From positions 1 through 51,185 of the forward strand of contig USTO01000001.1 in NCBI GenBank assembly GCA_900557675.1: 51,185 nt of DNA, written 5' to 3'. Position numbers and translations under genes: made by a program. This document shows positions 8,309-17,076 of the stretch, one piece after another. Each line of letters begins with the position of its first letter. Position 1 is the first letter of the stretch. The notes beneath the pieces are model-generated. The model was not told the DNA's origin and ran no database searches. It worked only from the letters and a program-made list of their open reading frames with translations. This stretch comes from an uncultured Mollicutes bacterium. GTDB taxonomy: Bacteria > Bacillota_I > Bacilli_A > RF39 > UBA660.

Positions 8309-8902
8309 ATGAATAAAGCAAACAAAATAACCCTATCAAGAGTATTTATATCAATAATAATAATAATAATTCTACTATTCCCATTCTATAGTTTTGGAAT
8401 AGAATTCCCCAAATACATAGTAAATGATAATATAGTAGTAGATCTAAAATACATAATAGCCGGAGTACTATTCATAATCGCTTCATTAACCGACTTTTTA
8501 GACGGCTATGTAGCTCGCAAATACGATATGGTAACCGACTTCGGAAAAATGGTTGATGCCATATCCGATAAAATGCTAACCAATTCTCTAATGATAATAC
8601 TAGCCTGTAATGGAATGATAGCCCCAATTATAGTAGTAGTATTCATTGTAAGAGACATAATAGTAGATTCAATCAAAATGCTGATAGGAAACAAAGGCAA
8701 AGCCGTAGCAGCCATACCCGTGGCCAAAGTCAAAACCGCTACCCTTATGGTCGGCCTTACCCTAACCCTATTTTATAACTTACCATTCGAATTAATAAAC
8801 CTAAGAGTGTCAGAATACCTACTAATAATATCGTGTGTACTATCCGTCGTCTCAGGTGTAAAATATTACGGAATGGCCAAGGAATACATAACCACAAAAT
8901 AA
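8309..8902 (+). CDS. pgsA: CDP-diacylglycerol-glycerol-3-phosphate 3-phosphatidyltransferase
   Basis: Makes phosphatidylglycerolphosphate, the committed step to phosphatidylglycerol. The CDP-alcohol phosphatidyltransferase signature D-G-x2-A-R-x8-G-x3-D-x3-D is visible as DFLDGYVARKYDMVTDFGKMVDAISDK (residues ~62-88), with all catalytic Asp residues kept. The start NKANKITLSRVFIS is typical of PgsA, and four to six membrane helices cover the 197 residues. RBS GGGAGG overlaps the end of the preceding gene, so the two are translationally close. The next gene is recA; cinA, which usually lies between them in Bacillus, is absent. Confidence 0.94.
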   Translation: MNKANKITLSRVFISIIIIIILLFPFYSFGIEFPKYIVNDNIVVDLKYIIAGVLFIIASLTDFLDGYVARKYDMVTDFGKMVDAISDKMLTNSLMIILACNGMIAPIIVVVFIVRDIIVDSIKMLIGNKGKAVAAIPVAKVKTATLMVGLTLTLFYNLPFELINLRVSEYLLIISCVLSVVSGVKYYGMAKEYITTK

Positions 8903-8906
8903 TTAT

Positions 8907-8933
8907 AAAAAGGATTAAACCCCCTTTTTTTTT
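8907..8933 (+). terminator. Weak terminator after pgsA
   Basis: AAAAAGG (8907-8913) pairs with CCTTTTT (8923-8929), followed by more T. GC content of the stem is low. Confidence 0.55.
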
Positions 8934-8956
8934 GGCCCTACAGGAGTAAAAAAACA

Positions 8957-8985
8957 TTGACAAACCCCCTAAACTATACTATAAT
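8957..8985 (+). promoter_or_regulatory. Promoter of recA
   Basis: Perfect TTGACA (8957-8962), 17-nt spacer and TATAAT (8980-8985). I see no LexA-like GAAC-N4-GTTC box. The element is almost the same as the promoter at 30367-30395, including the CCCCC just after the -35. Confidence 0.85.
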
Positions 8986-9011
8986 AAACCTGTCACTGTT
9001 GGGGAGGATAA

Positions 9012-10031
9012 ATGAATAAAAATACAGAAAAAGATAAAAGATTAGAGGAAGTCCTTGCAAACATTGAAAAACAATTTGGAAAAGGATCCATAATGAAATT
9101 AGGTGAACACGAACACCAAAAAATCGAAGTATCACCAACCGGATCAATATCCCTAGATTTAGCCCTAGGAGTTGGAGGTTACCCCAAAGGAAGAATCATA
9201 GAGATATACGGTCCTGAATCATCAGGAAAAACAACCATAGCCCTTCACGCCATAGCAGAAGTCCAAAAACAAGGAGGCCGTGCTGCTTTCATAGATGCCG
9301 AACACGCTCTTGATCCCGTGTACGCTTCAAACTTAGGTGTCGATATTGACGAACTACTCCTATCGCAACCCGATACCGGAGAACAAGCCCTAGAAATATG
9401 CGATGCCCTTGTACGAAGTGAAGCCCTAAGCATTATCGTAATAGATTCCGTTGCTGCCCTTGTTCCTCAAGCCGAAATAGATGGAGAAATAGGCGATAAC
9501 CAAATAGGGTTGCAAGCTAGATTAATGAGTAGAGCCCTAAGAAAACTATCCGGAAGCATAAGCAAAACTCAAACAATAGTAATATTCATAAACCAGTTAA
9601 GAGAAAAAGTAGGAGTAATATTCGGCAACCCCGAAACTACTCCAGGAGGCAAAGCCCTAAAATACTATTCTTCCGTTAGACTAGATATAAGAAGAGGAGA
9701 ACAAATAAAAAACAATAGCGAAATATTAGGAAACAAAACCAATATCAAAGTAGTAAAAAACAAAGTAGCTCCACCCTTTAAAACCACAACCATTGAAATC
9801 ATATACGGCCAAGGAATATCAAGATTAGGCGAAATAATAGATTTATCAGCCGAATACGGGATAATAGAAAAATCCGGATCATGGTATGCCTATCAAGGCA
9901 ATAAAATAGGACAAGGCAAAGAAAACGTAAAACAATATTTAAACCAAAATAAACCCCTCCAAATAGAAATAGAAACCAAACTAAGAAAAAAAATAGGAAT
10001 AGATAAAAAAGAAGCCAAACTAAAACCGTAA
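9012..10031 (+). CDS. recA: Recombinase A
   Basis: DNA strand-exchange ATPase for recombinational repair and, where LexA exists, SOS induction. Walker A is GPESSGKT (residues ~67-74). The catalytic Glu region follows ([13 protein letters not shown]), then Walker B ([14 protein letters not shown]), loop L1 ([24 protein letters not shown]) and loop L2 with [21 protein letters not shown]. The C-terminal domain is short (total 339 residues) and ends in a basic tail, where many RecA proteins have an acidic tail that limits DNA binding. RBS GGGAGG. The pgsA-recA-rny order is Bacilli-like. Confidence 0.97.
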   Translation: MNKNTEKDKRLEEVLANIEKQFGKGSIMKLGEHEHQKIEVSPTGSISLDLALGVGGYPKGRIIEIYGPESSGKTTIALHAIAEVQKQGGRAAFIDAEHALDPVYASNLGVDIDELLLSQPDTGEQALEICDALVRSEALSIIVIDSVAALVPQAEIDGEIGDNQIGLQARLMSRALRKLSGSISKTQTIVIFINQLREKVGVIFGNPETTPGGKALKYYSSVRLDIRRGEQIKNNSEILGNKTNIKVVKNKVAPPFKTTTIEIIYGQGISRLGEIIDLSAEYGIIEKSGSWYAYQGNKIGQGKENVKQYLNQNKPLQIEIETKLRKKIGIDKKEAKLKP

Positions 10032-10068
10032 AATTTTAGTAAATTAACTTCTTTTTTTCTTTTACACC

Positions 10069-10097
10069 TTGACTACTCCCCATATTTCTAGTACAAT
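10069..10097 (+). promoter_or_regulatory. Promoter of rny
   Basis: TTGACT (10069-10074), 17-nt spacer and TACAAT (10092-10097), about 58 nt before the start codon. Confidence 0.7.
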
Positions 10098-10155
10098 AAA
10101 AATGTAGGAGAAATACTAAAATAAAGTATTTAACCACAGAAGAATGGAGGTACCA

Positions 10156-11709
10156 ATGAATGGTAATTTAATCTCCATATTAACGTTTGTTCTTGGATTA
10201 GTTTTAGGAGTTATCGCCTTTTTCGCATATAAAACAATTAACATAAAAAAAGCCGAAAAAACCGCCGACTCCATTATAGATAAAGCAAAAAAAGATGCAG
10301 AAAAGCACAAAAGAGATACCATTTTAGAGGCCAAAGAAGAAGTACATAGAATAAAACTCGAATCAGAAAAAGAAATAAAAGAAAAGAAAAACGAAATAAA
10401 AGACACCGAAGCAAGACTATTACAAAGAGAAAACAACATAGATAGAAGAGATTTAGCCCTCCAAAAAAGAGAATCCAATCTTGAAGAAAGAGAAACAGTG
10501 CTTATGCAAAAACAAGAAGAAATTCAAGAAACAAAAGAAAAAATGGAGGAAATAAAAAAACAAGAACTAGAAGAATTAGAACGAATAAGCAAATTTTCCA
10601 AAGAAGAAGCCAAATTAGCTATAATGAAAACCGTCGAAGAAAAAATGACTAAACAAATAGTATCCTATATTAAGGAGAAAGAAGAAGAAGCCAAACTAGA
10701 AGTAGACACCAAAGCCAAAGAAATGCTAATAAGCTGTATGGAAAAATATGCTGCCGATGTAACTAATGAACAAACAGTAAGCGTAATAACTCTACCAAAC
10801 GATGAAATGAAAGGTAGAATAATAGGAAGAGAAGGAAGAAACGTAAGAACTATTGAATCAGTAACCGGAGTAGACCTAATAATAGACGATACCCCAGAAG
10901 CAATAGTAATATCAAGTTTCGATCCCCTAAGAAGAGAGATAGCCAAATTAACCCTTGAAACCCTAATCAAAGATGGCCGAATACACCCAACAAGAATAGA
11001 AGAAGTATACTCCAAAATGAGTGATGAAGTAAATCAAAAAATCAAAGAATACGGAAAAAATGCAATTTACGAACTAGGAATATCCAAAATGGACCCAAAA
11101 TTAATTGAAACAATCGGAAGATTACATTTCCGTACTAGTTATGGTCAAAATGCCCTAAAACACTCTATAGAAGTAGCAAACATCTCAGGAATAATAGCTG
11201 GAGAACTAGGAGAAAGAGTAAATTTAGCCAAAAGAGCAGGACTATTACACGATATAGGAAAAGCAATTGACTATGAAATGGAAGGAAGCCATGTTCAAGT
11301 AGGAATGGAAATAGCAAGGAAGTACAATGAAGATGAAGTAGTAATAAACGCTATTGCATCCCACCACGGAGATTGCCCATCCACAAGCATAATATCAACC
11401 ATTGTAAGTATAGCCGATACAATATCCGCTTCTCGCCCTGGTGCAAGAAACGATTCTACTGATATATATTTCCAAAGACTAGAAAAACTAGAACAAATAG
11501 GAAATGATATCGAAGGAGTAGAAAAAACCTACGCCATTCAAGCAGGAAGAGAATTAAGAGTAATAGTAAAGCCCGAAGAAGTAGACGACTTAATGGCACA
11601 TCAAATAGCCCTTGATATAAAAGATAGAATAGAAGCAGAAATGCAATATCCAGGCACTATTAAAGTAACCGTTGTAAGAGAAACAAGAGCAACAGAAGAA
11701 GCAAAATAG
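10156..11709 (+). CDS. rny: Ribonuclease Y
   Basis: Membrane-anchored endoribonuclease that starts mRNA decay in Firmicutes. An N-terminal membrane helix (residues ~4-26) is followed by a long Lys/Glu-rich coiled coil to ~residue 190. A KH RNA-binding domain contains GRIIGREGRNVRTIE. The HD domain has the metal-binding His-Asp in GLLHDIGKAIDYEMEGSHV and a second AIASHHGD. The C-terminus is the typical DRIEAEMQYPGTIKVTVVRETRA. Length of 517 residues is normal. An ATG at 10144 is in frame, but it overlaps the GGAGG ribosome-binding site; the ATG at 10156 is correctly spaced from it. Confidence 0.96.
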   Translation: MNGNLISILTFVLGLVLGVIAFFAYKTINIKKAEKTADSIIDKAKKDAEKHKRDTILEAKEEVHRIKLESEKEIKEKKNEIKDTEARLLQRENNIDRRDLALQKRESNLEERETVLMQKQEEIQETKEKMEEIKKQELEELERISKFSKEEAKLAIMKTVEEKMTKQIVSYIKEKEEEAKLEVDTKAKEMLISCMEKYAADVTNEQTVSVITLPNDEMKGRIIGREGRNVRTIESVTGVDLIIDDTPEAIVISSFDPLRREIAKLTLETLIKDGRIHPTRIEEVYSKMSDEVNQKIKEYGKNAIYELGISKMDPKLIETIGRLHFRTSYGQNALKHSIEVANISGIIAGELGERVNLAKRAGLLHDIGKAIDYEMEGSHVQVGMEIARKYNEDEVVINAIASHHGDCPSTSIISTIVSIADTISASRPGARNDSTDIYFQRLEKLEQIGNDIEGVEKTYAIQAGRELRVIVKPEEVDDLMAHQIALDIKDRIEAEMQYPGTIKVTVVRETRATEEAK

Positions 11710-11738
11710 TCTTCTTCTTTTATAAATAAGGAGGAAAT

Positions 11739-12704
11739 ATGGGAATATTTAACAAAATAAAACAAGCATTTACAAAGGAACCAGTTGAAACCCAAAATTA
11801 TGAAAAAGGCTTAGCAAAAACAAGAAAAAACTTCGTTTCTGAGCTAAATAACCTTTCCAAAAAATACAAATTTGTGGGTGATGAATACTTTGAAGAATTA
11901 GAAGACATTCTCATAATGTCAGATATAGGAATAAACACAGTAGTAAAATTTGTAGACAAATTAAAAGACAGAGTAAAAAAAGAAAAAATAGAAGATACAG
12001 AAGTATTAAAAGAAGTAATCATAGATGAGCTATTAATTATGTATGTCGACGGAAGTGTAACATCAAGCAAAATAAACTTTAGTGATACCCCACCAACCAT
12101 AATTCTCTTTGTAGGAGTTAACGGAGTAGGGAAAACAACTACAATCGGAAAATTAGCAAGTAAACTAAAAAATGAAGGCAAACATCCCCTTTTAGTAGCC
12201 GGAGATACATTCAGAGCAGGAGCAACAGAACAATTAGAAGAATGGGGAGAAAAAATAGATGTTCCCGTTGTAACATCAACATCCAAAGACCCAGCTAGTG
12301 TTATTTATGACGGAATAAACACAGCCAAAGAAAAAAACAACGATGTAATCCTAGTAGATACCGCTGGTCGCTTGCAAAATAAAATCAATTTAATGCAAGA
12401 ACTAAATAAAATAAATAAAGTCATAAAAAAACTAGTACCCGATGCTCCTCACGAAACCCTACTAGTAATAGACGCAACTACCGGTCAAAACGGAATATCC
12501 CAAGCCAAGTCATTTAAAGAAATAACTAACATAACTGGAATAGTATTAACAAAATTAGACGGAACCGCTAAAGGAGGAATCGTCCTTGCCATCAAAGAAG
12601 AAGTAGGAATCCCCGTAAAATACGTTGGACTAGGAGAAACCGTCGAAGATTTAGAACCATTCGATATAGAAAAATATATATATGGTCTTTTCAAAGACTT
12701 ATAG
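11739..12704 (+). CDS. ftsY: Signal recognition particle receptor FtsY
   Basis: GTPase receptor that docks the SRP-ribosome complex at the membrane. The acidic N-terminal A domain is nearly absent (the protein starts directly with FNKIKQAFTK), as in other short Gram-positive FtsY proteins. The NG domain is complete: G1 GVNGVGKTTTIGKLA, the DTFRAGATEQLEEW insertion-box motif, G3 DTAGRLQN, G4 TKLDGTAKGG, and the C-terminal GVPVKYVGLGE-type ending read here as GIPVKYVGLGETVEDLEPF. Total 321 residues. RBS AAGGAGG. It heads a run of small genes that includes ylxM, but ffh does not follow. Confidence 0.96.
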   Translation: MGIFNKIKQAFTKEPVETQNYEKGLAKTRKNFVSELNNLSKKYKFVGDEYFEELEDILIMSDIGINTVVKFVDKLKDRVKKEKIEDTEVLKEVIIDELLIMYVDGSVTSSKINFSDTPPTIILFVGVNGVGKTTTIGKLASKLKNEGKHPLLVAGDTFRAGATEQLEEWGEKIDVPVVTSTSKDPASVIYDGINTAKEKNNDVILVDTAGRLQNKINLMQELNKINKVIKKLVPDAPHETLLVIDATTGQNGISQAKSFKEITNITGIVLTKLDGTAKGGIVLAIKEEVGIPVKYVGLGETVEDLEPFDIEKYIYGLFKDL

Positions 12705-12717
12705 AAAGGTGACCAAA

Positions 12718-12978
12718 ATGAATAAAAAAGAATCAAAAAACTTAGAAAGGAATATCTGTATATTAGTAGGAGTACTATTTATAATTTCCCTAATAGGAAC
12801 ATTCAAATCCCTAGCATTACTACCAACAACCCTTCTTTTATTAGCACTTGAACTACTAACCATTGCATACTTCCAAAAAGAAGACAAAGAAAAATTAACA
12901 AGTACTATTATACTATTTGGAGTAGCAGTATTTCTAATAATATTCTCCACCCTTTATACAGTAATAAAAATAGTATAA
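12718..12978 (+). CDS. Small membrane protein of unknown function
   Basis: An 86-residue protein with three hydrophobic segments (about residues 14-33, 37-51 and 62-84) and a highly charged N-terminus and middle loop (QKEDKEK). I do not recognise a family. The start at 12718 is chosen because AAAGGTG precedes it at good spacing; an in-frame ATG at 12682 would overlap ftsY by 23 nt and has no RBS. Its stop overlaps the ylxM start by one base (TAATG), so the two are translationally coupled. Context between ftsY and ylxM suggests, without proving, a link to membrane protein insertion. Confidence 0.7.
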   Translation: MNKKESKNLERNICILVGVLFIISLIGTFKSLALLPTTLLLLALELLTIAYFQKEDKEKLTSTIILFGVAVFLIIFSTLYTVIKIV

Positions 12979-13271
12979 TGGATGAAAGAAATAACTTAAT
13001 AATATTATATGACTATTATGGAGGCCTCCTATCTGATAAACAAAAAGAATATTTCGAACAATACTATTTTGAAAATCTCTCCTTATCAGAAATGGCTGAA
13101 AACTTAAATATAAGTAGAAATGCCATCCATAAAGTTCTCAAAAATATAAATACAAAATTATATAAATATGAAGAGATATTAAAATTAAAAGAAAAAAACC
13201 AAAAATTAGAAAAAATAATAAACACAATTCCTGATAAAAATATACAAAATCAAATAAAAAAAATATTATAA
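12978..13271 (+). CDS. ylxM: YlxM family HTH protein
   Basis: A 97-residue DNA-binding-like protein of the YlxM/p13 family, associated with SRP genes in Gram-positives. The sigma-70 region-4-like helix-turn-helix is clear: LSDKQKEYFEQYYFENLSLSEMAENLNISRNAIHKVLKN. A C-terminal coiled helix follows. In Bacillus and Streptococcus ylxM lies between ftsY and ffh; here ffh is missing after it and a 56-residue membrane protein follows instead. The ATG overlaps the previous stop. Confidence 0.87.
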   Translation: MDERNNLIILYDYYGGLLSDKQKEYFEQYYFENLSLSEMAENLNISRNAIHKVLKNINTKLYKYEEILKLKEKNQKLEKIINTIPDKNIQNQIKKIL

Positions 13272-13280
13272 GGAGCTATT

Positions 13281-13451
13281 ATGAACGATAAAGTACCACT
13301 ACAAACACTAAGCAAAAAGAAAAAATACAATTTCTATTATGATACAAAAAAAAGAACTAAAGGAGGCTTTGTAGACGCTGCCTTTATATCATCACTAATA
13401 TTAACAGCTGGAGTATGGATATTACTAACTCTCGTAATAGGAGGTAAATAA
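13281..13451 (+). CDS. Small single-pass membrane protein (56 aa)
   Basis: A short gene read directly from the sequence. RBS AAGGAG at 13270-13275 precedes the ATG at 13281, and the frame runs 56 codons to TAA at 13449-13451. The first 28 residues are very basic (SKKKKYNFYYDTKKRTKG). They are followed by FVDAAFISSLILTAGVWILL, one transmembrane helix, ending in GGK. The stop shares one base with the ATG of the following ATPase gene (TAATG), so translation is very likely coupled. A basic cytoplasmic tail plus a single helix would suit a membrane anchor or partner for the ATPase. That role is inference; no family is recognised. Confidence 0.72.
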   Translation: MNDKVPLQTLSKKKKYNFYYDTKKRTKGGFVDAAFISSLILTAGVWILLTLVIGGK

Positions 13452-14386
13452 TGAATAACAACCAAAATATAAATAATACAATGCTATCAAGATACGCTGA
13501 TAATCTTACCAATGTAACATATATAACAAATCCCGCCATAGCGCGTGAAGAAGAAATAAAAAGACTAATATTAACTCTTCTCACTCCTGAAAAGTCTGCT
13601 ATTCTTGTTGGAAAACCCGGTATAGGTAAAACCGCAATTGTAGAAGGATTAGCCTACAAAATTAGGCGAAACGAAGTACCCGATTTATTAAAAGGCTATC
13701 AAATATATAGAATAAATGTAGCTGCTCTTGTAGGAGAATATCAAGGCGAAAACAGAGTATTAAAACTAGTTGAAGAAATAAAAACTCTTAATAAAATAAT
13801 ACTCTTTGTCGATGAAATACATACCCTAATAATATCAACTAACGAAGCAGCCCTCGACCTTGCCAATATGTTTAAAGAAGGACTAAGTAGAGGAAGCATA
13901 AAAATGATAGGAGCAACCACCACTGCAGAATACGATAGATACATAGTTAGAGATAAAGCATTTTTAAGAAGATTTGAAAGAATAGATGTACAAGAACCAA
14001 CTATGGAAATGTGTGTCCAAATACTATTACAAACACTACCCAAAATAGAAAAGCAAACCGGAGCAATATTACCATATACCGACTTTATAAAACAAAAATT
14101 AATGGAATTCATAGTAAATATGACTAGTGAATACAAGAGAGTATATGAACTATCCTCTCGTTATCCCGATATAGCCTTAACTATTTTACGACAATCATTT
14201 TCCAATGCCCTATACGAAAATAGCCATAGAGTAAGCTTTAAAAATATCTATGATGCTATTAGATTTACAAAAGCAGTATATCCAGATGTAATAAAGAAAG
14301 AACTCGTCATATTTGCCGAAACATTTAAAGACGAATTACAAGCCGAAAACATAATAGTAGATCCAAATAACTATTTAGCAAACTAA
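13451..14386 (+). CDS. Stand-alone Clp/Hsp100 D1-type AAA+ ATPase
   Basis: A 311-residue protein that matches the first AAA+ domain of ClpA/B/C. NPAIAREEEIKRLI leads to Walker A GKPGIGKT (residues ~54-61). A pore-loop-like VGEYQGE with the key Tyr follows, then Walker B ILFVDEIHTL, sensor-1 IGATTTAEYDRYI and the arginine-finger region FLRRFERIDV. The second ATPase ring, the N-domain and the P-loop for ClpP are all missing; the C-terminal ~110 residues are the D1 small domain plus a short tail. ATPase residues are intact, so it should be active. It is translationally coupled to the upstream 56-residue membrane protein. A role in unfolding or remodelling of a membrane-linked substrate is plausible but not shown. 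Confidence 0.8.
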   Translation: MNNNQNINNTMLSRYADNLTNVTYITNPAIAREEEIKRLILTLLTPEKSAILVGKPGIGKTAIVEGLAYKIRRNEVPDLLKGYQIYRINVAALVGEYQGENRVLKLVEEIKTLNKIILFVDEIHTLIISTNEAALDLANMFKEGLSRGSIKMIGATTTAEYDRYIVRDKAFLRRFERIDVQEPTMEMCVQILLQTLPKIEKQTGAILPYTDFIKQKLMEFIVNMTSEYKRVYELSSRYPDIALTILRQSFSNALYENSHRVSFKNIYDAIRFTKAVYPDVIKKELVIFAETFKDELQAENIIVDPNNYLAN

Positions 14387-14417
14387 AAAACAACCATTAT
14401 AATTGGTTGTCTTTTAT
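14384..14417. terminator. Bidirectional terminator
   Basis: ACAACCA (14390-14396) pairs with TGGTTGT (14404-14410). Six A lie on the left and CTTTT on the right, so it can end both the ATPase gene (+) and the convergent gene (-). It overlaps the last codons of the minus-strand gene. Confidence 0.8.
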
Positions 14418-14669
14418 ATACTCCTCCGTCATATCACTATAATTAACAGTAAATATACCAAGTAAAGCATTCTTTATATTATCCTCTTTAACCTCTTCAA
14501 CATAATCATCATTTTTATCACTAATATGTTTAAAGAATAAATAATTATTAGTAGGTTCATCATTAATAACTTGAACTGCTAAAAAATATCTATTTTTTTC
14601 TAGTATTGCATCATCTAATAATAAATATTCTTTATTATTAGCCAGCATAATAATATCATTAATATCCAT
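14397..14669 (-). CDS. DUF1292-like small acidic protein
   Basis: A 90-residue acidic protein. The layout resembles DUF1292 (YrzB-like) proteins: NKEYLLLDDAILEKNRYFLAVQVINDE with short beta strands, then an acidic loop and VEEVKEDNIKNALLGIF. The family's function is unknown, and assignment is by overall pattern only. It is the last gene of a minus-strand group after the 763-residue repeat protein (14-nt gap) and ends in a shared terminator. RBS AAGGGAAG. Confidence 0.6.
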   Translation of the reverse strand: MDINDIIMLANNKEYLLLDDAILEKNRYFLAVQVINDEPTNNYLFFKHISDKNDDYVEEVKEDNIKNALLGIFTVNYSDMTEEYIKDNQL

Positions 14670-14683
14670 ATATTCTTCCCTTC

Positions 14684-16975
14684 TTATCTTTTATGACTGC
14701 TAGGTTTATCTTCATTATCAGTAATTTTTTTATTATAATCTTCTATACCAGCCTTAAATCCTAATTCCCAATCTTTCTCTTTTTCAGGAGTATCTAAAAC
14801 AAGTTTATCTTTTAAAGACTTAATTTCTGCATCAATATCAGCTTTTTTACTATTTTCAATATAATAGCCTCCAGCTCTATGAGCAATAGTCCATATATCA
14901 TCATTTTTATCATTATTTGCATCATAGACAAAACTATTAGTAGGTGATACAGGTTTTTCACCTAGTTTTTCAGAATATAACTCAGCCATATCCTCAGCAA
15001 GGGCTCCAAAAGGATCCTTAGCTTTTGACTTTTCTAAACTAACCTTTTTAGTAACACCCTCTTGTGTAGTTGGTATTTCTTTTGGTATAGGACCAGTTTG
15101 TGTAACAGCCTCTTCTTCTTTTGTACTTTCATCATTCATAAAGCTTGCAACATTAGTAGCTACAGTTTCAACAACCTCATTTTTCGTATCACTTTGTTCA
15201 AGTTCATCAGTACTTATAACACCACCATCGATAATAGGAGTTCTTTCTGCCCCAGGACCTTCAACTCCATTATTGGCAAAATGCTTTTGCCAATCTTCTC
15301 TTTCGGAAAGAGAAGGTCTATCATCATTATCATTACTAGTACTAACAATAGGTTCCCATTCCTCATCATCATTTTTCTTCTTTGTTCTATTAAATAATTT
15401 AGAGAATGTATTTCTTAAAGTTTGAAAGGAAGTTTTATTTTTATCATTTGAAGATTCATCAACATTTCCTTCTTTTTCAATATCTTCTAAAGCAGCATTA
15501 TAACCATCATCATAACCATCGTTATATTCTCTGTCATTAGTTTCATTACGACCCTTTTTAAGACCCTTCTTATATCCCTTATCATAATATATCTTAGCTT
15601 CTTCTTTGGATATAACTTCTTCTCCATTAGAATTAGTTTTAGGAACAAACTTCTTGTGAAGAGCACTTACAATACTACTAACACTAAATCCACTAATTCC
15701 AGCAACACTAGATACTAAAGCACTTTTTCCAATAATGGCCCCAGCAGGAATAGTCCAAGCCCCCGTTTTAGCAGCAAATACAGCTCCAATCTTAGCACCA
15801 AGGGCAATATTATTAGCGTGAAGTGTATTCATTAAAGCAACATTACCAACAGATTTAGCAATCCACCAGTTAGCAGAATTAGCAGCCATTAATGTAGGAA
15901 TAGCAGATGCAGATATAGCAAAAAGTCCTGTAACTATTGCCGCACATCCAACACCAATTAATATCTGTCTTTTATGTTTAGAAATCCACTTACATACTCT
16001 TTTACCAACAACTTTTATTTTACTCTCTTTATTTTCTTTATTTTTATCATCCTTATTATTTAATTTTTCCTCAAGAGTATTTTTATATGCATTAAGACGT
16101 TTAATAATATATGTCCTATCTTTTTTGGTAAACTTATCACTTGAAGTATTATTATAGTAATCGATAGTCTTATCAATATATCCAATTCTTTCATCAAGTC
16201 CTAATGTTTCCGCATACTTAATATGACCATTAACAGCTTCATCTAAAGTTTTAAACTTTTCATAGTCATCAATAAGTCCTTGCTTATATAATTCAAGTTT
16301 TTTAGCAATTTCCTTAGCTTCTACATCAGAATATCTACTTCCCTTATCAGCATTATAATTATTATATTTATCAATCTCTTCTTGAATATATTTAAGAGCA
16401 TCATCCAAATTTAATTTTTCTGAACTATAAATAATATAATCAACAGCCCTTGTAACTCTCATATTTTCATTTTCAGTATCAGATTTTTGTTTTTCATCTA
16501 CTGCCTCAACTTCTTCAATATCGTCACTTTTTTCTGAATTAGCATTATCAAAAAGTTCAGTTAAAGAAATATCTTCTATAGGTTGTTCTGCCTCCGCTTC
16601 AGTGACAACGTTATCCTCTCCAGTTTTAATTTCTTCCTTATTAATATTAACAGGTCTTATTTCACTTACTTCCGCTTTTTTCTCCTCTTCACCTATTTCT
16701 TCACTTTCTTCTTTGTTATCATTAATAGAAGAATTAGTATGAACCTCAGCATTAGATATTTCTTGACTAAAACCATTTTCCTTATACACTCTAAGTTTGT
16801 TTGCAATTTCCATTGCTTCATCTTTGGTAATATCATACTCAATAAGTTTATTAGCACTTAAATTAGTATAATAACCTATCAAATAATCAGCAATTTCATT
16901 TTTGCTACTTTCAGAAGCATTACTAATAGTATTAATAGCTTCTTCATAAAATTTAGTTATTTTATCAGTATCCAT
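14684..16975 (-). CDS. Large repeat-containing membrane-associated protein, unknown
   Basis: 763 residues with no family I recognise. From N to C: a helical module (~8-68); an acidic low-complexity stretch (~70-175, very rich in Glu); a second copy of the module (~178-237); a third copy (~247-303); a basic segment; a hydrophobic Ala/Gly/Ser-rich region (~337-440) that could hold two to four membrane segments; a GY-repeat segment (YDKGYKKGLKKG, YNDGYDDGYNAA; ~464-495); a long polar region; and a C-terminal module with DWELGFKAGIEDYNKK. The module copies share YNN/YTN, a run of charged residues and a final KLxxYK. There is no signal peptide. Codons favour GCA/GCT and ACT/ACA over the GCC/ACC of most neighbours, so it is either well expressed or acquired. 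RBS GGAGG. Together with the small protein downstream it forms an orphan operon. Confidence 0.72.
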   Translation of the reverse strand: MDTDKITKFYEEAINTISNASESSKNEIADYLIGYYTNLSANKLIEYDITKDEAMEIANKLRVYKENGFSQEISNAEVHTNSSINDNKEESEEIGEEEKKAEVSEIRPVNINKEEIKTGEDNVVTEAEAEQPIEDISLTELFDNANSEKSDDIEEVEAVDEKQKSDTENENMRVTRAVDYIIYSSEKLNLDDALKYIQEEIDKYNNYNADKGSRYSDVEAKEIAKKLELYKQGLIDDYEKFKTLDEAVNGHIKYAETLGLDERIGYIDKTIDYYNNTSSDKFTKKDRTYIIKRLNAYKNTLEEKLNNKDDKNKENKESKIKVVGKRVCKWISKHKRQILIGVGCAAIVTGLFAISASAIPTLMAANSANWWIAKSVGNVALMNTLHANNIALGAKIGAVFAAKTGAWTIPAGAIIGKSALVSSVAGISGFSVSSIVSALHKKFVPKTNSNGEEVISKEEAKIYYDKGYKKGLKKGRNETNDREYNDGYDDGYNAALEDIEKEGNVDESSNDKNKTSFQTLRNTFSKLFNRTKKKNDDEEWEPIVSTSNDNDDRPSLSEREDWQKHFANNGVEGPGAERTPIIDGGVISTDELEQSDTKNEVVETVATNVASFMNDESTKEEEAVTQTGPIPKEIPTTQEGVTKKVSLEKSKAKDPFGALAEDMAELYSEKLGEKPVSPTNSFVYDANNDKNDDIWTIAHRAGGYYIENSKKADIDAEIKSLKDKLVLDTPEKEKDWELGFKAGIEDYNKKITDNEDKPSSHKR

Positions 16976-17047
16976 AAATACCTCCTTATGACTAAAATAA
17001 TACCATAAAACTAAACAAATGTCAAACTTTTATCTTGTCTTTACACC

Positions 17048-17076
17048 AAAAAGAAAAAAATAATCCGAAGATTATT
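17048..17076 (-). terminator. UUCG-tetraloop terminator
   Basis: On the minus strand AATAATC and GATTATT enclose a TTCG loop (17059-17076), followed by a long T run. It ends the 203-residue orphan gene and overlaps its stop. Confidence 0.85.
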
